Source of the DNA: Fusobacteriaceae bacterium
GTDB taxonomy: Bacteria > Fusobacteriota > Fusobacteriia > Fusobacteriales > Fusobacteriaceae
Assembly (NCBI GenBank): GCA_900764925.1
Contig: CAAFPW010000085.1
Span: 1 to 64,000 of the forward strand
Direction: 5' to 3'
DNA: 64,000 bases
In this document: positions 42,593 to 51,455 of the stretch, in pieces
How positions within the stretch are numbered: the stretch's first letter is position 1
How the letters are laid out: every line of letters starts with the position of its first letter
The notes under the pieces: model-generated
Told to the model about the DNA's origin: nothing
What the model saw: the letters and a program-made list of their open reading frames with translations, nothing else
The model's database searches: none
Made by a program: the position numbers and the translations under genes

Positions 42593-44651
42593 GAAGAACT
42601 ATGAAATTGCAAAAATAAGAAACATATCTCTTTTAGGACATAGAGGAAGTGGAAAAACTACTCTTACAGAAGCTCTACTATACATATCAAAAACTATAAA
42701 CAAAATGGGAACTGTTGAAGAAGGAAATACTGTGTCTGACTATGATAAAGAGGAGATTAGAAGAGTTTTTTCTATTAACACATCAGTTATTCCTATTGAA
42801 TATGGAGATGGAAAATATAATTTTTTAGATACCCCTGGATATTTTGACTTTATAGGAGAGGTTGAATCTGCTGTAAGAGTATCTGGTAGTTCTGTAATTG
42901 TATTGGATGCTACCTCTGGAGTTGAGGTTGGAGCTGAAAAAGCTTGGAGAATATTGGAAGAAAAAAAACAACCAAGAATAATATATCTAAATAAAATGGA
43001 TAAAGGATATATTAACTATGAGAAACTTCTTTATGAATTAAAGGAAAAATTTGGTAAAAAGATTGCTCCTTTCTGTGTTCCAATAGGAGAGAAAGAGGAG
43101 TTTAAAGGATTTGTTAATATCATTGAGATGAAGAGTAGAATTTTCAATGGAGTAGAGTGTGAAGATAGACCTATACCTGATTTTATGGATGTATCTGAAG
43201 TAAGAAATCTTTTGATGGAAGCAGTTGCTGAAACTGATGAAGAATTAATGGAAAAATATTTTAATGGTGAAGAGTTTACTATTGAGGAGATTAAAAGAGG
43301 ACTTCATAAAGGAGTTGTCAATGGAGATGTAGTTCCTGTTATGGTTGGATCTGCTCTACAAGGAATAGGAATTCATACACTATTTAAAATGATTAATGAC
43401 TATATGCCTCTACCTAATGAGATGTTCAATGGAGAGAGAGTTGGAGTAAATCCTGCTGGAGAAGAGGAAGTTAGAAAAGTTGATAAAAATGAACCTTTCT
43501 CAGCTACTGTTTTTAAAACATTAGTTGACCCATTTATAGGAAAAATAACTCTATTTAAAGTAAATTCTGGAGTACTAAAAAAAGATATGGAAGTACTCAA
43601 TGTCAATAAAAATAAGAAAGAGAAGATATCTCAAATTTTCTTCTTGAGAGGAAACAAACAGGATGAAGCTCTTGAAATAACTGCTGGAGATATTGGAGCT
43701 ACTACAAAACTTCAATATACTCAAACTGGAGATACTCTTTGTGATAAGGATAAACCTATTGAATACTCTCCTATCAACTTTCCAAAAGCTTGTTTCTACT
43801 CTGGAGTAGAACCTGCTGAAAAGGCTGATGATGAAAAATTAAGTACATGCTTACAAAGAATGATGGAAGAGGATCCAACATTTAAAATGTATCGTAACCA
43901 TGAAACAAAACAATTATTAATAGGTGGCCAGGGAGAAAAACATCTATACATTATAATTTGTAAGATAAAAAATAAATTTGGAGTTCACGCAGTTCTTACT
44001 GATCCTATTGTTTCTTATAGAGAAACTATCAAAGGAAAATCTGCTGTTCAAGGTAAACATAAAAAACAATCAGGTGGAGCTGGACAATATGGAGATGTTT
44101 TCATAAGATTTGAACATTCAGATAAAGAGTTTGAATTTATAGATGATATACATGGTGGAGTTGTTCCTAAGTCTTTCATTCCTGCGGTAGAAAAAGGACT
44201 TATTGAAGCTAAGGAAAAAGGAACTCTTGCTGGTTATCCAGTTATAAACTTTAAAGCTACTCTTTATGATGGATCATACCATCCAGTAGATTCTAATGAA
44301 ATATCTTTCAAACAAGCAGCAATCTTAGCTTTCAAAAAAGGAATTGAAGAGGCTAAACCTGTTTTACTAGAACCAATCTTAGCTATGAGAGTTACTATTC
44401 CAGAAACATATCTTGGTGATGTAATGGGAGATATGAATAAACGTAGAGGAAGAATTTTAGGTATGGAACATAACAGTTATAGAGAACATATTCTAAATGT
44501 GGAAGTTCCTCAAGTAGAAGTTCTAAACTATGCATTGGATTTGAGAGCTATGACACAGGGAAGAGGAGAATTCTCTTTCGAATTTGCTAGATATGAAGAG
44601 GTTCCAGAAGTTCTAGCACAAAAAATAATTGCTAGTAGAAAAAAAGATTAA
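42591..44651 (+). CDS. EF-G-like translational GTPase (FusA2 type)
   Basis: A 686-residue protein with all EF-G domains. G1 is GHRGSGKTTL (residues 17-26), G3 DTPGYFDF, G4 NKMDKG. Domain II is near 290-380; domain IV has the SGGAGQYGDVFIRFEH block (about 490-505); domain V ends EFSFEFARYEEVP. The sequence differs from housekeeping EF-G (no SYRETI-to-K variant seen, and G1 reads HRGSGK), so it is likely the secondary EF-G2 class, whose role in the cell is unclear, possibly ribosome rescue or recycling. Confidence 0.85.
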   Translation: MKNYEIAKIRNISLLGHRGSGKTTLTEALLYISKTINKMGTVEEGNTVSDYDKEEIRRVFSINTSVIPIEYGDGKYNFLDTPGYFDFIGEVESAVRVSGSSVIVLDATSGVEVGAEKAWRILEEKKQPRIIYLNKMDKGYINYEKLLYELKEKFGKKIAPFCVPIGEKEEFKGFVNIIEMKSRIFNGVECEDRPIPDFMDVSEVRNLLMEAVAETDEELMEKYFNGEEFTIEEIKRGLHKGVVNGDVVPVMVGSALQGIGIHTLFKMINDYMPLPNEMFNGERVGVNPAGEEEVRKVDKNEPFSATVFKTLVDPFIGKITLFKVNSGVLKKDMEVLNVNKNKKEKISQIFFLRGNKQDEALEITAGDIGATTKLQYTQTGDTLCDKDKPIEYSPINFPKACFYSGVEPAEKADDEKLSTCLQRMMEEDPTFKMYRNHETKQLLIGGQGEKHLYIIICKIKNKFGVHAVLTDPIVSYRETIKGKSAVQGKHKKQSGGAGQYGDVFIRFEHSDKEFEFIDDIHGGVVPKSFIPAVEKGLIEAKEKGTLAGYPVINFKATLYDGSYHPVDSNEISFKQAAILAFKKGIEEAKPVLLEPILAMRVTIPETYLGDVMGDMNKRRGRILGMEHNSYREHILNVEVPQVEVLNYALDLRAMTQGRGEFSFEFARYEEVPEVLAQKIIASRKKD

Positions 44652-44694
44652 TGTAACATATGTTACTGAAATTTTAAAAAATATAGTATAAAAT

Positions 44695-44730
44695 AATAGG
44701 AGTTGTGGCAGTGATGTCATAACTCTTATT
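44695..44730 (+). terminator. Terminator-like hairpin after the EF-G-like gene
   Basis: AATAGGAGTTGTG (44695-44707) can pair along all 13 positions with CATAACTCTTATT (44718-44730), with two G-U pairs and a 10-base loop, followed by TTATTA. The T-run is weak, so it may be partly read through into the small zinc-ribbon gene at 44771. Confidence 0.5.
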
Positions 44731-44770
44731 TTATTATGATGAAATAAATTAAATTTAGGAGGATAAAATT

Positions 44771-45013
44771 ATGCATGATGGTTGCTCTGGAAAATTTGAA
44801 AATGGTAAACAGGTAGTAGCTAAACTTAGAATGATGGGATTTAATGAACAACTTATGCCAATCCCTGCTCAATTTACATGTGAGGATTGTAAAAATGAGA
44901 TTACAATGGATACTTTTGAATATAAATGCCCACACTGTGGTACAATATACGCTGTAACTCCTTGTCATGCTTTTGATGTAGAAAATATAATGTGTGCTGG
45001 GAAAGAGGAGTAA
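44771..45013 (+). CDS. Small zinc-ribbon protein
   Basis: An 80-residue protein with seven cysteines, among them two Cys-x2-Cys pairs, TCEDCKNE (about residue 36-43) and KCPHCGTIY (about 54-62), that would hold one zinc ion. GGAGG precedes the ATG by 9 bases. No family name is recognised; the compact ribbon suggests RNA, DNA or protein binding. It lies behind the EF-G-like gene, with a hairpin between, and faces the converging NUDIX gene across a bidirectional terminator. Confidence 0.7.
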   Translation: MHDGCSGKFENGKQVVAKLRMMGFNEQLMPIPAQFTCEDCKNEITMDTFEYKCPHCGTIYAVTPCHAFDVENIMCAGKEE

Positions 45014-45020
45014 AAAATAA

Positions 45021-45063
45021 TTCAAGAATAACTTTCGTTCAAAGAATAAAAGTCATTCTTGAA
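45021..45063. terminator. Bidirectional terminator
   Basis: TTCAAGAATAACTTT (45021-45035) and AAAGTCATTCTTGAA (45049-45063) form a 15-base stem with one mismatch and a 13-base loop between converging genes; a T-rich tail follows on the plus strand and an A-rich stretch precedes it. Confidence 0.8.
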
Positions 45064-45078
45064 TTTTATTTTTTGATT

Positions 45079-45474
45079 TTAATATTGTCCTTGAAGTTTC
45101 TCAACAATTGGGATATCAGTAGGTACCCATTCTAAATTCAGTAGCTCTTTTCTATCTACCCACCTATATTCAATATGCTCTTTTAGTTTAAAAGAGTTAA
45201 AATCTATGATATTACAATTTAAACAAGTTAAATCTATAATAAAAGAATCATACTCTTTTACTGTATTCATAAATATATCTAAAACTTCAACCTCTATATC
45301 TAACTCCTCTAATATCTCTCTTTTTAAAGCTGTTTCAAAACTCTCTCCTGCTTCAATTTTTCCCCCAGGAAATTCCCATAATCCACCAAATTTTTTATCC
45401 AATGGTCGTCTAGCACAAAATATTCTATTATTTTCTATTATAATAGCCCCTACTACCTTAACTATATTTTTCAT
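45079..45474 (-). CDS. NUDIX hydrolase (MutT/8-oxo-dGTPase type)
   Basis: A 131-residue NUDIX protein. The Nudix box is GGKIEAGESFETALKREILEELDIEV (split here, about residues 36-61), with the G-x5-E-x7-R-E-x2-E-E spacing complete. The preceding GGLWEFPGG and a later RWVDRKEL fit the MutT group, which removes oxidised dGTP or similar nucleotides. Its start overlaps the end of the helicase gene by 17 bases, so the two are co-translated. This pairing may be functional rather than accidental. Confidence 0.88.
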   Translation of the reverse strand: MKNIVKVVGAIIIENNRIFCARRPLDKKFGGLWEFPGGKIEAGESFETALKREILEELDIEVEVLDIFMNTVKEYDSFIIDLTCLNCNIIDFNSFKLKEHIEYRWVDRKELLNLEWVPTDIPIVEKLQGQY

Positions 45475-48343
45475 CTGCTACCTCCAGTATATTACTATTA
45501 AATTGATAATTACTCTCCACTCTTTCAGTAAGTTCTATAAATATCTCCTTAGGAAGAATGTTATCTAATTTTAGCTTAAGAGTAATCGGTTTATTTCCCT
45601 CAAACTCTATACAATTACCCTTTCCAATATATAGATATGACTGTATTATTCCATCAACCTCTTTAAATTTTCTAACAAACATATGAAGATTTATCCCTCT
45701 ATTAATATTGTCTGTTATATTTTTTCCTATTTCACTAATTTGGGCAGTAGAATTTTGACTTTGCCATTGTATTAATTCTCTACTTAGAATTTTATCTTTA
45801 TAATTTATACTTTCTTTAATATCCTTTTCCTTATGTAAATCTATAAATATAAAGTATTCCTTTCCATTTTTTAGTAATCCACTTCCTCTAAAAGCACTAT
45901 GTTTTTTTTCATAGTTACATAATAGAGCTACATCTTTCATATTATATGTAGAATAAAGCTTAAAAAATGGCATTCCGTAATCTTTATTTGAAAACTCTTT
46001 TTTATATCTCAACAAGCCATAATCTAATATCTCTAATAGATAATTTTTTAAATTTTCATTTTTTAAAAGTGAAGTAAATTCCTCACTTTTACTTATTATT
46101 CCGTTTTTAAATTTAAAAAGATTATTAGATTTCTTCAATTCAACTGAATCAAAAAACTCTCCATTGAGATACCTCATTGAATGCTCTATTGAGCTTTTAC
46201 ATCTCTCTAAATTTTCAATAAAAATAAATCTTGCTAAAAGAGAAATAATTGAATTTATAGATAGTGAATTTTCTTCTTTTGAAATTAGGTTATGTATAAT
46301 AAGAAATTCATAAATTCTTTTTATAGGTAAATAGCTTTCAATTTCTCTTATTATATTGATTTCCTGTTGAGTAAGTTCAAAACTATTATCTTTAACATAT
46401 TTCAAAAATTCAAAATAGGATTTACTTTTATTAATATATCTAAAAAGCTCTGGTGCTTCATCAAAATTTATATAGTCCATTGGTGTGGGAACTCTTTTTA
46501 AAAAATCTTTAAAATTTTCATACTCCTCTTTTAAATATTTAATACTATTAAAATTCTCATTATCCAACTGCTTAATTATCTCTTCTTTACAAATTTTATC
46601 TAAACTTATATGTAAATTTTTAGAAAGATTATTAAAATCATTTTTTACTGATAACTTTAAGCTTTCCTTATCATAACCTTTTCTTCCCATTAAAGCTATA
46701 GCTATTAAAAATGTTTTATTATGATTTCCAATAAAATCAATCACAGTAAGGAACTCTTTTTCTTTAAAATGTCTCAATCCTCTTCCTAATTGTTGAGTAA
46801 AAATTATTGGAGAATTGGTTGGCCTAAGCATTAAAATAGTATTGATACAAGGAATATCAACTCCTTCATTGAAAATATCTACAACAAAAATAATCTCTAT
46901 ATCATCATATTCAAATTTTTTTAAAATCTCTTTTCTTACTTCAGGATTGGTATTTCCTGTAATAGCTATTGCTTTAATTCCTCTTTCTGTAAACTCTTTA
47001 GCCATATATTCACACTGCTCTATAGAAATACAAAATCCTAATCCTTTTCTTTTTTCACCACTATATCCATAAAAATTCATTTTCTCTATAATAAAATCTA
47101 CTCTTTTAGACAAATTTAAGAGCTTTGTTAACTTTCTAATCTCAGTTAATTTTATATCTTTTAAATCTATATCATCAATATCTTTAATTCCATAATAATG
47201 AAAAGGAACTATTAAATTTCTTTCTAAAGCCTCCTGAAGTCTTATTTCTACTGGAATATTCATGTTAAAAACTTCATAGATATTCCCACCATCACATCTT
47301 TCAGGAGTAGCAGTTAATCCCAAAAGAAATTTAGGTTGAAAGTATTCAAGAACTGCTTGATAACTTGGTGACGTAATATGGTGTGCTTCATCAACTATAA
47401 TATATTCAAAATAATCTCTCTTGAACTCTAAAAAATATTTATTCATACTTTGTATAGTTGAAAAGATATAATTTGATTTTCTATTTTTAATAGCTCCTGT
47501 AAATTTCCCATAATTTTTTTCTGGTAAAACTTTTTTAAAAGTTTCCATAGCAGAATTTAATATCTCTTCATTGTGAACAATAAATAAAAGTGTCTTAGGA
47601 TTATAATTTCTTACATCAAAAGCTCCTAAATAAGTCTTTCCTGTCCCTGTAGCAGATATACACAGAGCTCTTTTTTCATTATACAGTCTAATTTTATATA
47701 GATTTTCTAAAGCGGTTTTCTGCATATAATTTGGCTCTACTCTTTGAGTAAAAAAACTTAACTCTGTATCTGCTACATTTTTATTTTCTTCTAAAAAATT
47801 TGAAAAAGAATAATCTTTTCTTTTTATATTTTTAGAAATAGGCTCATAATAAGGAACTTTTTCAACAGCTTTTTGCCATAGAAAATTAAACTCTAAAAGA
47901 ATATCTTTCATATAGGGACTATCTTTTTCAAGAACAGATAGTGTATTCCATTCTATATTTTTTTTAAGTCCCCCTTTAGTCAAATTAGAAGAACCAATTA
48001 TTGTTTTATAATGTGTTTCAAATTCAAAGATATATCCTTTTGTATGAAATCCACCTAATTCATCACTATCAAAAAATTTTACCTCTATATTTTTAAATTT
48101 CTTTAAATATTCAACTGATTTTAATTCTGTAAAGTGTAAATAGTTCGTAGTTAAAATCTTTCCTTTTATATTTTTTCTCTCACAATTAGCAAGAAGTTCT
48201 AAAATAATCTGAACTCCAGCAAAATTAATAAAAGCTACAGAAAAAATAAAACTTTTTGCAAACTCTAAACACTCTTTTAAATTATTATAAAGATTAGAGT
48301 CAAACAAGTAATTATTATTAGTTATAAATCTATTTTTCTCCAT
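45458..48343 (-). CDS. PLD-nuclease / SF2 helicase / DUF3427 protein
   Basis: About 961 residues from ATG 48343, preceded by AGGGG five bases upstream. Domain order: a phospholipase-D-like nuclease domain at 1-160 with H100-x-K102 and GSSN (117-120), a single HKD motif; a superfamily-2 helicase with SATGTGKTYLG (about 230-240), DEAH at 318-321, TATPE at 344-348 and QQLGRGLRH; and a DUF3427 domain near 780-930 (NKDYGMPFFKLYSTYNMKD, KNGKEYFIFIDLHKEKDI). One HKD motif implies dimerisation. The layout resembles DNA-targeting restriction or defence proteins; the target is unknown. Confidence 0.85.
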   Translation of the reverse strand: MEKNRFITNNNYLFDSNLYNNLKECLEFAKSFIFSVAFINFAGVQIILELLANCERKNIKGKILTTNYLHFTELKSVEYLKKFKNIEVKFFDSDELGGFHTKGYIFEFETHYKTIIGSSNLTKGGLKKNIEWNTLSVLEKDSPYMKDILLEFNFLWQKAVEKVPYYEPISKNIKRKDYSFSNFLEENKNVADTELSFFTQRVEPNYMQKTALENLYKIRLYNEKRALCISATGTGKTYLGAFDVRNYNPKTLLFIVHNEEILNSAMETFKKVLPEKNYGKFTGAIKNRKSNYIFSTIQSMNKYFLEFKRDYFEYIIVDEAHHITSPSYQAVLEYFQPKFLLGLTATPERCDGGNIYEVFNMNIPVEIRLQEALERNLIVPFHYYGIKDIDDIDLKDIKLTEIRKLTKLLNLSKRVDFIIEKMNFYGYSGEKRKGLGFCISIEQCEYMAKEFTERGIKAIAITGNTNPEVRKEILKKFEYDDIEIIFVVDIFNEGVDIPCINTILMLRPTNSPIIFTQQLGRGLRHFKEKEFLTVIDFIGNHNKTFLIAIALMGRKGYDKESLKLSVKNDFNNLSKNLHISLDKICKEEIIKQLDNENFNSIKYLKEEYENFKDFLKRVPTPMDYINFDEAPELFRYINKSKSYFEFLKYVKDNSFELTQQEINIIREIESYLPIKRIYEFLIIHNLISKEENSLSINSIISLLARFIFIENLERCKSSIEHSMRYLNGEFFDSVELKKSNNLFKFKNGIISKSEEFTSLLKNENLKNYLLEILDYGLLRYKKEFSNKDYGMPFFKLYSTYNMKDVALLCNYEKKHSAFRGSGLLKNGKEYFIFIDLHKEKDIKESINYKDKILSRELIQWQSQNSTAQISEIGKNITDNINRGINLHMFVRKFKEVDGIIQSYLYIGKGNCIEFEGNKPITLKLKLDNILPKEIFIELTERVESNYQFNSNILEVADEKYS

Positions 48344-48382
48344 AAACACCCCTGACTTCCAATAAATTAGTATTCTAAAGTA

Positions 48383-48411
48383 ATTATACCCCATTTAATT
48401 TATTTAGTCTA
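48383..48411 (-). promoter_or_regulatory. Promoter of the helicase-NUDIX pair
   Basis: On the minus strand, TATAAT (plus 48383-48388) with a weak TAGACT -35 box (plus 48406-48411) at 17-base spacing, about 40 bases before the helicase ATG. Confidence 0.5.
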
Positions 48412-48449
48412 TATTTAAAAATAGAGGAGATATTGTAACATCTCCTCTA
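48411..48449 (-). terminator. Terminator of the beta-glucoside operon
   Basis: TAGAGGAGAT (48422-48431) and ATCTCCTCTA (48440-48449) form a perfect 10-base stem with an 8-base loop; reading the minus strand, TTTTTAAATA follows. It lies just after the GH1 gene stop. Confidence 0.85.
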
Positions 48450-48459
48450 CATATTCATA

Positions 48460-49896
48460 CTATTTTTCTAAAGATTCTCCATTAGTTTTTATAACTTCTT
48501 GATACCAGTAGAAACTATCTTTTTTATATCTATCTAAGCTTCCGCTCTCTTCATCTCTATCTACATATACAAATCCATATCTTTTTTGATATCCGTTTAA
48601 CCAGCTAAGTAGATCTGTAAATGACCAAGTACAGTATGCTAAAACTTCACATCCCTCTTCAATAGCTTCAGCTAAAGCTCTTAGGTGCTCTTTTATATAC
48701 TCTATTCTATAAATATCATGGATGCTCTTATCATCTTCTAATTTATCAAATGCCCCCAATCCATTTTCAGAGATAACGATAGGAAGTCTATATCTACTTG
48801 TAATCTCTCTACATAGATATTTTAATCCCATTGGATCTATTGTCCAGTCCCAATCTGTTGTTTGAAGGAATCTATTTGCAGGATTTTTATAAACTCCAGG
48901 AATTCCAACAACTTGTCCAGAACCTTTTTTTCCAGTAGTATTCATAGTTCCATAAGGAGTAACTCCATCTAATGGGTTGTATTCACATACACAACTTTGA
49001 TAATAGTTAACTCCCATAAAGTTTATCTCTTTTGCTGCTGCTTTTAAGATTTCCTTCTCCTCTTCAGTAACTACAGGTGCTATTCCATTTTTTTCTAAAT
49101 ATTTCATAGCTGCTCTTGGATACTCTCCATAAGCATATACATCTAGCCACCAATAATTTTTTAGATCGTCATAGTTTAACTTTGACATAGCATTTATTGG
49201 ATTACAATCTAAAGCATAACTTGGTGTATAAGCAAAACTTGCTCCTATCTTTCCAGTAAATCCTAACTTACGATAAGCTAGTACAGCTTTAGCATGAGCT
49301 AAGAATGCGTGATGATTTACTTGATAAAAAGTTTTTTGATCATCAAATTTTCCAGGTGGATGTTGAGCTGTTAACCATCCTAATGAAGTAAATATGTTTT
49401 GCTCATTTAGAGTTATCCAATATTTTACACTCTTACCAAAAACTTTAAATAGAGTTTCAGCATAATTAACAAAATCATCAACTATCTTTATACTCTCAAA
49501 TCCTCCATACTCATTAACTAGAGCTTGTGGTAAATCCCAATGGAATATAGTTACCATTGGTTCTATATTATATTTTAAACACTCATCAATTATATTTTGA
49601 TAGAATTCAATTCCTTTTTGATTAACTTCTCCCTTTCCATTTGGAAAAATTCTTGTCCAAGCTATTGAAAATCTATATGTTTTTAAACCTTGCTCAGCCA
49701 TTAAAGCTATATCTTCTTTATAACGATGATAATGGTCTACAGCTATCTCTCCAGTTGTAGCTTTAAATGTCTTCCCAGGAATCTTTACAAATTCATCCCA
49801 GTTAGATACTCCCTTTCCATCTATATTGTGTGCTCCCTCTATTTGATAAGCTGCAGAAGCACTTCCCCATAAAAAATCCACAGGAAATTTATACAT
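48460..49896 (-). CDS. bglA: 6-phospho-beta-glucosidase (GH1)
   Basis: A 478-residue GH1 enzyme of normal length. The acid/base is E165 (ITLNEQN), the nucleophile E377 (VISENGLGAF). The phosphate-binding triad S431, K438 and Y440 in LLSWLNGYQKRYGFVY separates 6-phospho- from plain beta-glucosidases. It hydrolyses phosphorylated beta-glucosides made by the adjacent PTS in the cytoplasm. It starts 17 bases after the PTS gene and shares its LicT-controlled transcript. Confidence 0.92.
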   Translation of the reverse strand: MYKFPVDFLWGSASAAYQIEGAHNIDGKGVSNWDEFVKIPGKTFKATTGEIAVDHYHRYKEDIALMAEQGLKTYRFSIAWTRIFPNGKGEVNQKGIEFYQNIIDECLKYNIEPMVTIFHWDLPQALVNEYGGFESIKIVDDFVNYAETLFKVFGKSVKYWITLNEQNIFTSLGWLTAQHPPGKFDDQKTFYQVNHHAFLAHAKAVLAYRKLGFTGKIGASFAYTPSYALDCNPINAMSKLNYDDLKNYWWLDVYAYGEYPRAAMKYLEKNGIAPVVTEEEKEILKAAAKEINFMGVNYYQSCVCEYNPLDGVTPYGTMNTTGKKGSGQVVGIPGVYKNPANRFLQTTDWDWTIDPMGLKYLCREITSRYRLPIVISENGLGAFDKLEDDKSIHDIYRIEYIKEHLRALAEAIEEGCEVLAYCTWSFTDLLSWLNGYQKRYGFVYVDRDEESGSLDRYKKDSFYWYQEVIKTNGESLEK

Positions 49897-49913
49897 TAGT
49901 TTTACACTCCCCT

Positions 49914-51350
49914 TTATAAATTAGTTTTATCTAAACTTTCTGCACGTTCTAAAATTCTCTCTTCTTCGTCTTCGTAAACGATATCTTCAAATCCTATTAA
50001 ATAAGTTGCTATAAATGAAACTATTACAGCTATTAACATAGCTCCCAAAGCTATAAATATACTTGAAGCTCTGTTTTTTTCAACATATTGTACAATTGTT
50101 ATAAATGATGGAGTTGCAATTCCAAAACACTTCATTTGCATAATTCCACCAAAAAGTCCTCCAGCTATTGCTCCACAACATGCCCCTATCATAGGTTTTT
50201 TCAATCTAACGTTTACACCATAAAGTGCTGGTTCTGTAATTCCAGCTACTATAGCTGAAAAAGCTGAAGACCCTGCTATTTGTTTAAAATCTTTATTTTT
50301 ACTTTTTACTGCTACGGCTAAAGCTGCTCCACCTTGTGCAAGGTTAGAAGCTAACTCTCCTATACAGATAAAAGCTTCATAACCAACTGTAGCTAAAACT
50401 CCTAGTTTTATTGGAGTAAAAGCATGGTGCATTCCAGCCATAACTATAAATGGATATACTCCAGCTATAATTCCAACAGCAAAGAATCCAAATATATCGT
50501 AGAATTTATAAATTATTTTTGAAAGTAAATCTCCAAAAATAGCTCCCAATGGTCCTAAAATAATTATAGTTATAGGCATAATTATTAACATTACTAAAAG
50601 CGGCTTTAAGAAATTTTTAGTCATAGCTGGTGTTATCTTATCAACTAGTGGTTCTACATAAGATAAAGCCCAAACACCTAATATAATTGGGATTACAGAA
50701 TATGAGTAGTTATTTGTAACCACAGGAATTATACTTAAAAAATGAATATTTTCTCCACTAGATTTTGCCATATCCATAAGATTTATAAACCCTGGATGTA
50801 GCAAAACTAAAGCAATACTAACAGCATAGTATGCGTTTGTGTTAAATTTATTTGCCGCAGACATAGCTATCAATACAGGCATGAAGAAGAAAGCTCCATC
50901 CCCTATAACATTCAATATTGCATAAGTTTCCCCTGTTGTGTCAATTAAGTTAGCCATTGTTAAAATTGTAAGTAATACTTTTAACATAGCTGCACCAATT
51001 ATTGCTGGAATAACAGGAGCCATAATAGATGATATAGTATCCATAAGCATAGCTATAACACCTTGGTCTTTCTTATTTTTTAATTTTTTATCTTTTTTTA
51101 CAGTAAAATTCCCAAGTTTACACAACTCTTTGTAAACATATGCCACTTCATTTCCTATTATAACTTGATATTGTCCTGATTTTTTTACAGTTCCAACAAT
51201 TCCTCTTGTTTTCTTCAATCCTTCATCATCAATAAGATCAAAGTCCTTCAAATCAAAACGCAATCTAGTCATACAGTGTACAACATCATTTACATTCTCT
51301 GCTCCACCTATTTTTTCTAAAATTTTACTTGCCAATTCAGTATAGTTCAT
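49914..51350 (-). CDS. bglP: Beta-glucoside PTS transporter, EIIBC
   Basis: A 478-residue EIIBC. The IIB domain (1-85) has the phospho-cysteine in VVHCMTRLRFDL (C26). The IIC domain (about 105-455) has ten hydrophobic segments and the GITEPALYGVNVRLKKP signature. Typical BglF/BglP proteins are about 620 residues with a C-terminal IIA; here the chain ends at an acidic tail after IIC, so phosphate must come from a separate IIA-Glc-like protein, not present in this window. The RAT site at 51381-51426 lies in its leader. Confidence 0.9.
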   Translation of the reverse strand: MNYTELASKILEKIGGAENVNDVVHCMTRLRFDLKDFDLIDDEGLKKTRGIVGTVKKSGQYQVIIGNEVAYVYKELCKLGNFTVKKDKKLKNKKDQGVIAMLMDTISSIMAPVIPAIIGAAMLKVLLTILTMANLIDTTGETYAILNVIGDGAFFFMPVLIAMSAANKFNTNAYYAVSIALVLLHPGFINLMDMAKSSGENIHFLSIIPVVTNNYSYSVIPIILGVWALSYVEPLVDKITPAMTKNFLKPLLVMLIIMPITIIILGPLGAIFGDLLSKIIYKFYDIFGFFAVGIIAGVYPFIVMAGMHHAFTPIKLGVLATVGYEAFICIGELASNLAQGGAALAVAVKSKNKDFKQIAGSSAFSAIVAGITEPALYGVNVRLKKPMIGACCGAIAGGLFGGIMQMKCFGIATPSFITIVQYVEKNRASSIFIALGAMLIAVIVSFIATYLIGFEDIVYEDEEERILERAESLDKTNL

Positions 51351-51380
51351 ATATTTCCCTCCAAAAATTTAATTTTTAAA

Positions 51381-51426
51381 GGTTTTGCCTATATATGTGT
51401 GGCCATTCACAATATAGTTACAATCC
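51381..51426 (-). promoter_or_regulatory. RAT antiterminator site (extended)
   Basis: On the minus strand the sequence begins GGATTGTAACT and ends AGGCAAAACC, the classic LicT/BglG ribonucleic antiterminator boundaries. The usual site is about 29-30 bases; this one is 46 because the apex is lengthened by ATATTGTG-AATGGC-CACACATAT, an extra stem. It lies between licT and the PTS gene. No strong T-tailed terminator overlaps its 3' half; only a weak A/T-rich hairpin follows. Confidence 0.8.
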
Positions 51427-51455
51427 AAATATATTTAATATGACTTTCGTCTATA

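Noticed and set aside
44654..44665. Palindrome TAACATATGTTA after the EF-G-like gene
   Set aside because: It has 12 bases, no T-run and no promoter beside it; in such AT-rich DNA it may be chance. The 44695-44730 hairpin is the better terminator.
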